This document shows positions 33,314-45,125 of a stretch of 64,000 nucleotides of DNA, piece by piece (position 1 is the first letter of the stretch; every line of letters starts with the position of its first letter). The stretch covers positions 239,799-303,798 of the forward strand of contig BCIM01000003.1 of NCBI GenBank assembly GCA_039545315.1, read 5' to 3'. Under the pieces are notes generated by a model that was given only the letters and a program-made list of their open reading frames with translations, searched no databases and was not told where the DNA came from. Both the position numbers and the translations under genes were made by a program. The DNA comes from Kondoa malvinella (Eukaryota > Basidiomycota > Agaricostilbomycetes > Agaricostilbales > Kondoaceae).

Positions 33314-36300
33314 TTATTTCCAGATATTCTTTCCAGTCTTTTTGGGTTTGCGCTTTCCGGCTATATTGACTTGCTGAGCCTCTCGTTCCTCTTCGCTATC
33401 ATCATCCGAGGAAGAGCTGGCCGAGGACTCGACTTCTGGGCGAGGTCTGTTGGCTTTTGGTTTGACATGAAGTGTCATTGAAGAGATTGAAGACTGTGAA
33501 TGAGAACGGGCAAGTTCTAATTTGCGTTGCTGCCGAAGTTTGGCATCGCCGAGTTGACTCAGACGAGGCTGCGATCGGACGCTTGACGTCTGGTAGCCAT
33601 TACTTCCCCTTCTTGTATGCCGGGGCTGAGGTCGGACAGATGCTTGTGACATATCGAAACCTCCTATTCGGGGTAGCGGTCTAGGTGTTTCTGAGGCTTG
33701 TTCTTCTTCTTCTCCAGATGAACTGCTCTCGGCAAACAAAGGACTCGGATTGTCGATAAGAGGCGCTTGAGTGTTTTCTACCAGCTTTTCAGCAATGTTT
33801 GTCACTGAGCCTTGTCACAATGCTTACCTTCGACAAATGTCTCATCTTCAGTCTGCTCAGGATCTGTGACAACCTCTGGCACCACAGCTCTAGCCAAACC
33901 GCCCGTAGCCTTTGCGCCTGTAAGAGACATCTGGACCTCGTTGCTGGAATCGGCCGTAGATTGACGGGACATTCTTGGCGGTGCGACTTCCTGCTTCTCT
34001 TTGACCTCCTCTTCATCACTTTCCTCGTCTTCATCCTCGTCTTCCCCTCCTAGCTCCGGCGCTGGAGTAGGTGACGATCGGAAATGCACTCGCGTTGCAG
34101 GAGGTGAAGGATCCTCATCATCTGCTTGCTTGATTGGGAGGGCAAAGGAGCTTTCGAGCTCGTCTATTTGAGAGTCTTCGATTGGGGATGATGGTTCAGC
34201 AGCTGCAAGCTGCGAAGAAGCCAATTCGTCTGTCTGCGAGTCTACCATCATCTTTTTCGCTTGCTTTGTTGGACCAGGTTGTGATGATGCTGCGCGAGGT
34301 GTGGGCTGCTCCACTCCGATTTTTCCATCCCCAGAAGCTTGTGGGCTGCCGACTTTCCCTTTGCCTCGACTAGAGCTGGAGATCGGTTCCGATTCGCCTC
34401 GAAAGTGTTTGTTGTACCCAGTCAAGAAGCCATTAACAATCTGGGAGCTTTCAATATTATTGTTGATAGCCTGACTGTCTTCGAAACCTCGAGCTGCTTC
34501 ACGAGCTGCGGCCAATGTCTGCTCATCGTCGCCCATCAGAGCGGGTGTAGGCATGCGCTAAGCGATCTCGTGAGCTGGCGTGCACACAGAATGACTATCA
34601 CTCACTTCGTGGCTTTGACCACGACTAGGTGTTCCTGCGAAGTAGGATGCTATCTCTTTCCCTTCGGCACCATAAACGGAGTAAGACTGAGCTCGACTGC
34701 GATCAGCATCAGGCGAAGGGCTTTGGTCTTGTACAGGCTGCTGCACAGGGGGTAGAGCATTCCTTTGTAGACTAGGAGTAGGCAAAGGAGGCATAGGAGC
34801 TGCATAGATGTTTTTGGAGACCGGTGTCGGCTGCTTTATAACAGTTGTCGCACGAGGCGATTCTGCTTCTCTGATAGCAGACGCGTCTTCTTGTTCTGCG
34901 GGCTCTTCGATGCCTTCGCTGATTTCAGAGGTAGCGCGACGCTCTGCTACTTTAGATTGCGAAGCTTCTTTCATCGAGTCGCTTGAAGTAGACGAGACAG
35001 CAGGTGTATCTTCGGCATGCTCCTGGCTAGTGTCGCTGCCAGCGACTTGAACGTCAGCATCCTCTTCTTCAGTTTCTTTCATTACAGCATCGGCATCATC
35101 TCTTGCATCGAGGACTGTGTCTGCGTTTGCCATTTCGGTGTCAGAGTCGATCCTGGATGCGTGCTTCTCCAGCGATTCTTCTTCCTGCGCGAGAGGCTTG
35201 ATCTCCTCGGCATGGAACTTCTCGTATTCATCGGCCTGATCTTCGGCGGCCTCTGGCTCTGCGCTCTCGGCAAAGTCGTCTGCTTCGTAACCAGTGAGCA
35301 AAGATATGCTCTTAACCGCCTCATCTTCGCTATCTGACTCGGGTTGGGGGATATCCCGATCCGAATCGTGGTCCGACTCGCTGATACTGGCCGCTCTGAC
35401 TTTTTCGAGCTGTCTTAGCCGTCTTCGAGTTGCGGGAGATGGTTCTCGTGAGCTCAAAACCATATCAGGCGTCTGATGACCCTCTAGTTCTGGATCGCTC
35501 GAATCGTGATCCGAAGGCGGAGGCGAACTGAGCGGTATATCTGCGAGGGAGATACGAGGCCGGCCTCCTTTGATCAAAGCTTTGATTTGCGCATCGTCAT
35601 CTTCAATTGGCGAAGCTGTTGGCTTGTCTTTAGCCTTCTTCTCGGAGGGCAAGTGAGGTAAAGGCAAAGAAGACAAGCGACGCGAAGCAGATTTAGTACG
35701 TTCTGCAACTGAGTCGCTCTCGTCCGAGTCTTCTTCAGATGAGGATGCTGGTCCAGATGCTAGTTTCGATATAGCTGGAGTAACAGGCCCAAACTTTGCT
35801 TCCGCCGGAGATGGAGCTGTGATGGCTTTCTTGGCTGAAGATGTAGCAGGACCATGTGCAAGCGATCTACGAGGAAGCTGAGCGGAAGAAGGAGCCAATC
35901 TATCATCGCACGAATCAGCACACTGAAAAGACAATGTGACCACACAAACTCTTGTTCCATTTGAACTGGCGGGCTATGATGGGACGCAGGCGATACTCTC
36001 CGCTGATCGTCAGGCTGCTCTTGCGGCTGCTGTTCGTTAGGCTCAGGCGAAATTGATTGCCTTCCGTTTCGGGCTGTGAAAAAGGGTTGAGAGCTGTCAG
36101 GGAGCGGAGCAGCTTCTACATCGGTGCGCGGAACTTGCTGAGACGTTTCTGGCACTAGGATACGAGAAGGAGGATCGGGCTGAGGGTCTTGTTCCGCCAC
36201 AGGACTATGAGGTTGCCTAGGCATTGGCATTGCTTCCATGCTGACATCCTCAATGTCCTGCTGCAACGCTGGGACTGGATCAGACTGATTCTGCTCCTTT

Positions 36301-38641
36301 GCAGCAGGGATCGGATCTGATGGAGAAAGCTGTCGCTCGGACAACGCAGGAGAGGGCTGGCCAGATGATGCAGCAGGTGAAGGAGGCCGCTGAGATGTTG
36401 CGGCTGATATATTTGGCGAGAGGGTTTTCTGTGGCGCAGTCGCGGGAGCGAGACTTTGAGCTGGCGATGTGCTACTTTGCTGTGCGGGAGAAGCCAGTTG
36501 AAGTACACGATCTGGTATTGGAGCAACGTCTTGTGTAGGCGATGGGCCAGAGAAACCAAGAAAAGCGCGAAGACCAGCTTGATAAACAGCTTGCAAGCGG
36601 GTCATTTCCCTCATCATCTCATTACTTGCTTGAAGCATTTGTGCAGCACCTTGTCGACCTTCGGCTGTCTGTAGACGCTCTTCGAATTTGAGATTGTCTG
36701 GGATTGAAGGAAAAGAGAAGGTGGGCAGCTGAGGAACAGTTGTAGTTTGAGCTGCGGCTGATGCGAAGGATGGGGCCCGCGAAGTTTGCATTCCGCTGTC
36801 GCTAGTCGAAGTAAGGTGGAGAGGTGCGACAAGAGATGGAGAGCGAGCAGAACGTGTGGTTTGCGGTATAGAGGGTGAAGGAGGGCGTTGAGAGGGATTC
36901 GCCCTTCCTTTTGGCGACACGCTTCTTTGTTCGACCACGGGTGCAGATGGAGCTCGCGACGAAGGTACACCTGGAATATCCTGAGGCATGTTGTCCATCT
37001 CCTCATCCGACTGATGTACTCTTTCGATCGGTTCGACGTCTAGTTCTGGGAAATCCATCCGAGGTTGATCAGGCTGTGTCGAGATCTGTCTCGGAGGCGA
37101 GTCGACCTGGATGTCTGGTATTGGCTCTATTTGGGCTGGCAATTCTTCTGATGCTTCAGGTGGAATCTCCTCCACGACCGGCTCAGACATAGCGCGGACA
37201 GGCTCCTTTCTTTTCTTCGGTGCCCGAGAATTGGCAGCAGACTTCTTTTTGGGGACAGGCTTGATTGCATTTGCCTCTTCCTCTGATGAAGAACTTTCTT
37301 CACTCGATGGAAAGACCGCGGGGAGTTTTGATAGCAATTTGGAAGTAGATGCTCTAGGTGGAGAAACGGATCTGGACTGAGTAGCATGCATCGAGAATGG
37401 AGCGGCAGAAAGAGCTGGAAGAGTGACAGGCGGGACGAAAGGCTTTTTGGCTGCTTGTTTCGCTTTGGCCTTTGTTTCTTTCGAGGCAGGGACTTTCGTA
37501 GCAGACTTTTTGTCAGTCTTAGTCTTTAATTTCTCAGCAGTCGGCGTTGGCTCGACTGGTGCTGGAGCAGGAGCTTTCTTTTTCTTCTTGGGCGGCTCAG
37601 CGACAGTCTGTTCTGCGTCAGCTTCTGCTGCTTCGGCATCCTTCTCCTTCGAAGTGACAGACTTTCGCTTCTTCTTTGCTGGAGCTTTGACAGCGGGTGC
37701 ATCTTCTGCGCTGACATTGACTTGAGGCGCGGCAGAAGGGTGTTTCTTGGCCTTCTTTTTGGCCTTTGAGACAGTCGAATCGTCAGCATCTGTTACTGCG
37801 TCCTTTTCTTTCCCTTTGCCGCCAATAGCCTTTCCTTTTCCTTTTGTTGAAGAAGGTTTAGTAGGTTTGTCTATCGGCATGTGGGCAAAAGTGTCATCTG
37901 GATCTTGGTCTTGGTCAGAAGCTGGCGAGGTAGACTTGTGCTTGCCCTTGGCTTTGGAAGAAGATACGTGGGACTCAGGCGGCACAGAGGTAGACTTGAG
38001 CACAAACTTGCCATTGGCGGACCGAGGAGGTTCGACAGATTTTGACGTGCTTGCTTTCGACTTCTTCTGCGACGTACGCTTGCTCAGAGTGCTCAGAAGA
38101 TTATCGAGAGGGCGACTCTCGTCTTCTGTAAGCGAGCATATACGCTCAGAAGCCACAGAGGCAGACCTTCTGCGAGGAGTTGTGGACGGACCCTGCTGAT
38201 TGCTCTGAACCTCCTCGCCTGCTGATACTGCACCTTGCTTGACTGCACTGGGCTTTTCTTTCTTCTTGCTGTAAGTCTTCCTGAGCTTCTTTGCTGGACG
38301 TACTTCGTCTGCTTCAGGCTGGACAGATCCGCCTTGAGGAGTTGGCTGCATGTGTTGCACCATACAGATCAGACATTCTGTATTGCGTCTATAGGAGTGG
38401 CACATACAGCCAGCTCGTCCACTTCATTCTGGCCAGAGATATCGTCCAAAACTGATCTCCTACGCTTCTTTGAGGCAGTACTCGCAGACGGATTAACGGC
38501 AGCACGCCCAGTCTTGCCCTGAGTACCGGTACTAGCCCGTCTTGACGCAGAAGGGGCAGCTTCAGTCGCAAGTTGCATTTTGGCTCGCATGGCCTCTCCT
38601 GCTCGCTGCAGGTCTTGCAACGAAGGCAGCTCAACTGCCAT
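33314..38641 (-). CDS. Very large disordered nuclear protein
   Basis: Long minus-strand reading frames, separated by short introns, add up to roughly 1,650-1,700 residues. The N-terminus is MAVELPSLQDLQRAGEAMRA, with a basic KKRRRSVLDDISGQNEVDEL element. Lys-rich blocks follow (KKLRKTYSKKKEKP, KAPAKKKRKSVTSKEK), then Pro/Ser/Gln-rich repeats, acidic tracts and many SQ/TQ or SSEEE phosphosite-like clusters. The C-terminus is KRKPKKTGKNIWK. One helical segment, RLQTAEGRQGAAQMLQASNE, is the only ordered-looking part. Composition resembles nucleolar or chromosomal scaffold proteins, but I recognise no family. The donor near 33834 is best paired with an acceptor 50 nt downstream. Antisense frames here are shadows of the biased composition. 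Confidence 0.72.
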
Positions 38642-39803
38642 GACAGGATATAGCCTCGCAGGTGGGTATAGTCAACGGGTATCAAGCTGTTGAGGCAGTA
38701 ATGCGGCCTGGTCCAACCCTCTGTCAAAAATTCAGAAGTTGTCATGAACAGTCACAGAACAATTCTGTACGATACCAGTCTTGACACAGGATACAGTCCA
38801 TGCAGTCCTGTCGCTTCACATTGCATGCTCAGCTTTCGACGGAACATCTTCTAGGCTTTAACCATCCTGGAAATTTCCAGCGCTTCTATATCCCTTTGCT
38901 CTTCCCTTTCTGATCCATACAGTATCGACTGCATGTGCTGAGCGCTCAGTGGATCGGAAAGCACGCTGGGCATGTGTCGAGCGAGTGCTGTCGGCCATCT
39001 CTTTCCCTTTTTGCTTTCGGTTACAATGGCCTGCTCTTTGTTTCCTACTCCTTTGCTTCAGTTCGTCGTCAAGCTTCTCATCTGACTGAGTTATCGCCTG
39101 TTGTCGCGCGAGATGTCGTTTTCCGCGAGCTTGCCTTCGATCTGATCCATTACCAGCATCTCATGTCTGAACTCTGTGTCGAAGTTTGCAGATTTTGCTT
39201 GTGACAAGAACGGCGCATCTATACGTGCTGTAGTCCTCTGATATATCTATACGCCGTCACATTATGCGATCCATCATCTTGTCGAGCGACAAATTACGCG
39301 TTCGACACCAGCAATGTTTGTCAATACCTAGCCTCTGCACATCTACACTGCCGGTTCTGTCTGCTCCAAACAGTGTGCGCCTTTCTAGCTCCCCTTCGCG
39401 TGTTTGCGCAATGCATCTCCCTGCCCTCTTATTTTACTGACCCTCAGCCGGTGTACTAACTCTCCTAGACGCGTCATCCGACATGTGCTGTCCACCATGC
39501 GAGGACCCTCATTCTTACTTTCCGCTCCCGTTGTCTCTGGCACTTACGCGACACAAAATTTGATCGTTTCTATTTATAAACAAAGGCAGGGGATAGTATT
39601 GTAGGGGCAGGATAGGGTTTGTAGATGATACACAGATCCATCAGATGCTACTCCTCTTCTGCAATTTGTGTGATCGGGGCTGGTTTTTGACCGCCGGGAA
39701 TGTGATTTCTCGAATTCGAGCAAACATCTTGGTCACCAACCGTCCACCAGAAAACAACTTCAAGTAGGGTTAACAAGCGTCAAAGAAGGAGAGCTCCGCC
39801 AGA
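38642..39803. promoter_or_regulatory. 1.16-kb divergent intergenic region
   Basis: Lies between the start of the disordered nuclear protein and the start of a secreted/membrane protein gene on the other strand. It is long for this window and CT-rich in places (for example 38990-39060). Short frames such as 38935-39204 have no recognisable domain. Probably holds both promoters and long 5' leaders; no RNA gene identified. Confidence 0.45.
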
Positions 39804-41259
39804 ATGAAGGGTACAAGGAAAACTTTGGCTTTCGTAGGGCTGTTGCTGCTATTTTGCGTTTCGCTATCCAAGGCGCAAGAATCTGGCGATGTGAGCGGCG
39901 GAGGCGGCGGAGCAGGAGGAGGAGACACGGGAGGGCAAGCGGAGACGACGCAAGAAGCTGCTACGAGTCCTACAAACGCCGAAACTCAGCCTCAAGTGGA
40001 AACGACGCAACAAATAGTCACGACGCCAGATCAGACTACAGTTGCACCTGTGGAAACTGTCGTCACTACGCCTCCAGTTACATCACAGACTGTCACGCAA
40101 GAACAGACTCAAGTAGTCACTCAGCAGCAAAATACCCAAGTCACACAGGCGACAACCAGGCAAACTACCGTCCAGAACACAGCGCAAACTGCTGTCGCGC
40201 AAACTACCGTCGTCAACGGTGGTGTCACTGTTATCTCATCTATCGTGCAAGCTGCTACAACCCCAGTTGAAAGCGGTATGGTCACCTCTGTCCGGCCTAC
40301 CTCCGTAGCGATGCAGTTCGTTTTCCCTCTGCGCAGATGACATCCTAAGCTGACTAAATATGCAGAGTACAAACGGCCGACGCAGGATCAGTCATCATTG
40401 TAGTCGAAGGCCTGACAACGACTGTCGCCCCAGAATCAGCATCTGACGTCCAAGCTTCCATCTCATCCGCTTCGCTCGCTGGAACGCTCAACAATGACTC
40501 TTCTTCCAATGACGATGGTGGATCGAGCAACAAAGTCTGGATTATCCCTGTAGCTGTGATTGGAGGAATCGTTGGACTTTGCGCGCTTGCCTACATTGCC
40601 TTTAGGCTGTTCAGGAACCGCTTCAAAGGTCTGGATGCGGATGGTGACATGATCAAGTAAGGCTCTGCCTTTCTTACTTCGAGACTAGCTAATCTGGAGC
40701 ACAAGATGGCCTGAATTGAAAACCTCAAATGACGATGTCCTCATGCCTCAAGGTGCTCGACATGTCGCTGGAGCTGGTGTAGACTTTGGTTCAGACGATG
40801 GAGAAGATCATGCGAAATCACCTTCGCTCAGCAGAAACAGCAGCGTCATGTTTGGTGCGACCGGATCGCAGCAACATGGCTCGCAAGGTCATCAGCAGTA
40901 TTATGACAATCGATCTTCTTATTGTACGTATGGTTGACGTTTGCTCGATTGAGCTGAATTCGTTTCTCATTCGTACAGACGACCCGTACCTAGGTCAACA
41001 ACAAGAAACGGTTGAACGCCGACCAAGCAACCTCTCCTACGCCTCTCGCCTACCTCCAGGCGCCTCTTCGCCCGCTCCTACATCTAGACCCTTCTCTCCC
41101 GCCGGTGCAACAACAGCCTCAGTGTATGACGACTATCGTTCCAACACGCCTCACATGCCGGAAGATCATAGTCTATTAGATCGAAACGGGACAGTCCGAA
41201 GCGCAGCATCTAGCGGGCAAAAATTGGGTATTGCGAATCCTTCGATGGATGGTCATTGA
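39804..41259 (+). CDS. Secreted Thr/Gln-rich single-pass surface protein
   Basis: About 400 residues with a clear signal peptide (MKGTRKTLAFVGLLLLFCVS, cleavage near SKAQ). A Gly-rich linker and a long Thr/Gln/Val mucin-like ectodomain follow (QTTVAPVETVVTTPPVTSQT), suited to heavy O-mannosylation. One membrane helix (KVWIIPVAVIGGIVGLCALA) with a basic stop-transfer (FRLFRNRFKG) precedes a Ser/Tyr-rich cytoplasmic tail. Layout is that of Mid2/Wsc-type wall-stress sensors. The ectodomain intron is best read as GTATGG (about 40276) to CAGAG, giving VESVQTADAGSVIIVVEG. A GC...TA intron near 40655-40706 and one near 40922-40978 complete the tail. Sensor function is inferred from architecture. Confidence 0.8.
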
Positions 41260-41456
41260 GGTTGGACGGGTAGAGGGTTTTGTTGGCTGGACACTTTTTT
41301 CACTTCTCACACTTTCCCCCCTGATTTTGGTTGAACACTTTAGAGTAACATTGTTTAGAGTACCGTCATACGTATACACTTTAGTGCACACAATAGCATG
41401 CAATTAGACGAGGTTCTTCATAGTACAAAATGTTACATGTCCTCTTTTCGACTATG

Positions 41457-44400
41457 CTACGTGTGATAGTTTTCCTTGCATCGATAATGCGTGACCGTTC
41501 CGCTGATACCCAAGTCAGGCGAGAAACTCGACAAAAGCCGAATAAACTCACTGAGGCTGATGAACAGCGATAACGCTATTGCCTAACCGCTTGTGACAGA
41601 CGGGACACAGTCTTCGATCTGTAATCTTGACGTGTTTGCTTTCGAGCACTACTTGACAGCGCTGCAACTGATCCATCCTCGCTCTGTAAATTTCCCTTTC
41701 GACTTTCAAGCCACGACTAGTCTGCACTTGTTTTCGCAAAGCTTTAGTGAGGAAATGATCAAGCGATTGGACAGTGATGAGCGGAGGAAGGAGGTCAAGT
41801 ACTTCTGAAGCGTCTATGCGGCCTCCTTGACGAGCGAGCAGTTGTAAGGCGGGATCGAAGAGCGGTTCTGAAGAGGTTTTGGGTCGAAGATAGATGTACA
41901 AGAGGGTGAGAAAGATGCTTCCTCGCTCGTCAGGTGACTGATCGTATGTTCGGCGACAATATCTATGCCGATGTCAGCTTGATGTAACCTCCTTACGACC
42001 AGACTCACTCCTCTGCTGTTTCATAGTCCTTCAGTCTATTGACATAGATCTGGAGAGCGCCTTCGTGTTGACCGAGACGTCCAAGCAACAGAGCACGCGC
42101 TTCAAACATACTATCGGCTGGTAAGCGACCTAACAGCCGATCAGGTCGATACTGGGTAGATGTCTCCAGGAAGTCGAGAAGTTTGCTGTACATTTCCTCG
42201 GCGTCTGTAATATCAACGGCCTCGTTAACACATATAAGTGATGACCGGCGCGTGACTGACCATCAGGATCACCATGCTTGACATCTTCAAGATACAGCTC
42301 GATGAGCTTCTCGTGAAACTCTGGTCCATCTTCATGCAAAACATGAATGATGTGCTCTAAGTAGACTTGACAGACTTGACTACCAATCTTATCGAGATGC
42401 TCAAGGTGAAGTGCTACAGCATGTCGAGGCAGGCTTTCGACTTCCTCGATGTCGGCGATAAAGATCTGTGAGACGAGAGCTTCAAAAACCCATAGCAGAC
42501 ACCAGCGAACCGCTTGCTTACGTCGAGACCTGCTTCGAGCGATATGTCAAACACCCACTCCGATGCTTCAAAGATGAGGTCTAGATGCGCTGGACCAAGC
42601 TTGTGCAAATATTGAACAGTGGGATCGATTTTGTCGTGCACATCCTCCTCTTCTTCGCTCATGCTGGCTTCTCGTCAGGCACGTTCTAGCTTGGCACAAA
42701 TCGACTTACCGCTTGAGTAATTTGAGTGCCTTCTCATGATCGTTCTTGCCATTGTAGAGATCCAGTAACTCTCGAAAGCGCTAGGAAGAACAGTAAGCTT
42801 GCTGTAGATCAGTAGTGAAGATCTGTTTACCTTCGCATTTGTGAGCAGCTCCTCAACCTCCTCAACCTCACACCAATTATCCAGCCGACACAAACTGCCC
42901 AAAAGACTCGGTCTAATAGCCAGATAGCACTTGAACAGGGCAGTATCGACGATCTGAGCCACTCTATGCAGCTCTGACGGCGTCAATTTCGTCATACTGC
43001 CATCAGGTAGAGCGAGCAGTTCTTGCGCGGACGCTGGACCGATAGACGTTGACGGTGTGGGTCTGACGCTTGATCTGAGGTTTGCTAGCGCTTTGTTGAC
43101 TTTTTGTCTTCGATCCGTCAAATAGCGAAGAAGGACTTCTACAGCTCTTTTTGGGTCGAGTGCATCTTCCGTTTTCTCAACAGAAGAAGCGACTGAATTT
43201 TGCCTAGCGTGTGGTTTCCTGCTGGTTGTAGAGCGGATACTTGCAGTATCGTCCTCCTTCTTTCCCCTTATACTGCCGAACCGCCAATGAGCCGCTGTAA
43301 CAGGCGTCTCAACCTCTGCTTCTTCCTTTTGACTCTTCACCACCTCTTCACTCCGTCCGCCGAGAACTTCTTCCCTCTTATGCGGCTCGCGATACAATTT
43401 CCCGCTCACTTCCTTTTCATACAGGCTGATGACTTTCGCTGGGTTTGTATCCAAAGCAATAAAGGCATCAATAGCTTCATCGTACTTGCCCTTGAAAAAC
43501 TGTTTTACACCAACGAGACCTTGTAAATTGTGCCGTTGGTTCGGCTTGTCCGGTAAGAAAAGGTCTTCAACGCTTTCGAGAAGGGAGAGCGCTTCGGTGT
43601 ATGAACCATTCGAGGTCATTTGATCTATCTGTGCGGGCCAATTGAGCATGGTGAGTAGACAGATTGAAGATGGAGAAGTTGCGGAGGACAGGACAACGGC
43701 GAGTGGAGGTTTGTTGCCTGTTGAAGCAGTAAGTAGGCGGACCGATTGAGTTTGGGGTGCTGATCTGTGATCGGCTGAAGAAGTAGGCGTGATTGAATCT
43801 TCAGGCGGTAGAGGGAAGCTTTGGATGAGCGAAAGTGTGGATATGGAATGGAGCTGAACTTGAGTGCTGACGTGCGTATGTTTGGCTTGTGGTGTGCCTT
43901 GTGCTTGCGGCTGAGGTATAAGTGAGACGATATAAGGTGGAGAGATGATGATTTCGTCAGGTGCTACCGGATAGGCGATACTTCGTGTTGTAGGAGATTT
44001 GCCGTTGGAGGAGATCAACAGAGCTATGTCTGTAAGTACGTGGGCTCGCCACATCAGACGCTGCTGATGATGTATACCACGACCCACTATCTCGCATGAC
44101 CAGTAATTCGCCTTTGCCGGTACTGAGCACTTCATTTTTGGCAACTCTTCCTATTCCACCAAGGCCAAGGGTCAGATTGCCCAAGCCCAATGAAGAGAAC
44201 CCAGGAATCGATTTCTCAGGCGGTGCAACAGCGGGCGCGGCAGAACTTGAAGCAGGCGACTGGACAGAATCCATCGAAGGCAGAACAAAGTCTTCCAAGA
44301 TGGGTTTGCTTTGCATGTTTGACTTCGCAGGTAATATGACTCTGCCGTAGGACGATGTTGAGAAGCCCATTATGAGAGTATCAGGTTTCGGAAAGGTCAA

Positions 44401-44901
44401 AGAGCGGATTTGATGCGGCAGAGCAATCTCTTTTGGCGGTTGCCATTCACTGTCTCGCCATGAGAAGAAGATACATCGTCGTTTGCAGCCGACAGCGAGG
44501 GTAGTCAGGACAGAGGGTATCCCAGGGGTGCCGGAATTCGCAGAGGACGCTTGAGACTGGATAGAGCTGTCAACCTCAAAGATGTTGGCTTGAGACTTTG
44601 TCTGCTTCAAGATCATTTGCAAGGCCAACGTGTGCAAGTCGGCCAGAGTGACTACGCCATCAGAGAGGATGACAAGACTGTTGGTCTCTTTGATGATGCC
44701 CAGCTGCTCGACGGCTTTCTTGCATATTTCCTCGCTTGAGCACTCCAAAGTAGCTTCGTCGTCGCTGTTTTCGTGCACGAGATAGACAGAGATTCTGCCA
44801 GAGCTGGCGCCGACATATACTCGCTGGCCATGAATCAAGAGAGCATCAACCTTGTCTGTAACCGACGACAGGACGACTCGAGGCGACAGGACTTGGTGCA
44901 T
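41457..44901 (-). CDS. VPS39: HOPS/CORVET vacuolar sorting subunit Vps39/Vam6
   Basis: Large multi-exon gene for the HOPS tethering subunit that binds the Rab7/Ypt7 GTPase at the vacuole. The N-terminal CNH-type beta-propeller is visible as ALLIHGQRVYVGASSGRISV, SLVILSDGVVTLADLHTL and LAVGCKRRCIFFSWRDSEWQ. The clathrin-repeat-like helical part includes QIDQMTSNGSYTEALSLLES, DAFIALDTNPAKVISLYEKE and ALLLGRLGQHEGALQIYVNR. The C-terminal Vps39_2 zinc-binding region has RLCPVCHKRLGNSVIAV. The frame appears to stop at 41548, but the stop overlaps a GTGAGT donor. Removing 41503-41551 gives HGTVTHYRCKENYHT, the family's usual ending. The start at MHQVLSPRVV follows family length; upstream in-frame ATGs exist. 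Confidence 0.9.
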
Positions 44902-45125
44902 TCTGTTTCTTTCTCTCTCTTGCTGTGCTGCACTGCATATCCTCAGAGCTGTGCTGTCATTGCTCGGTCGTACATTGGCAAGTAACGGCGTTTCTCTACC
45001 AGCCATCCGTGACTGCTGTATACCGGTATACACCGCTTGAACGTACACTGCGTAGCGTCTTGGACTATATTCTGCTTTGAAACTGCCCTCTTCCCTCTTA
45101 TCTCGTTGTTTACTTTCTTGCGTCA

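Noticed and set aside
33800..33834. A 23-nt intron in the large nuclear protein (GTAAGC to CTCAG)
   Set aside because: The same donor pairs with an acceptor 50 nt downstream, with a CTGA branch point, in the same frame; the ordinary size is preferred.
37423..38199. Plus-strand frames opposite the large nuclear protein
   Set aside because: Phe/Ser/Ala-rich antisense shadows of Lys-rich coding sequence; no family resemblance or splice structure.
39854..40270. A 138-codon frame overlapping the Thr/Gln-rich surface protein
   Set aside because: It is the +2 shadow of a repetitive Thr/Gln-rich coding region.
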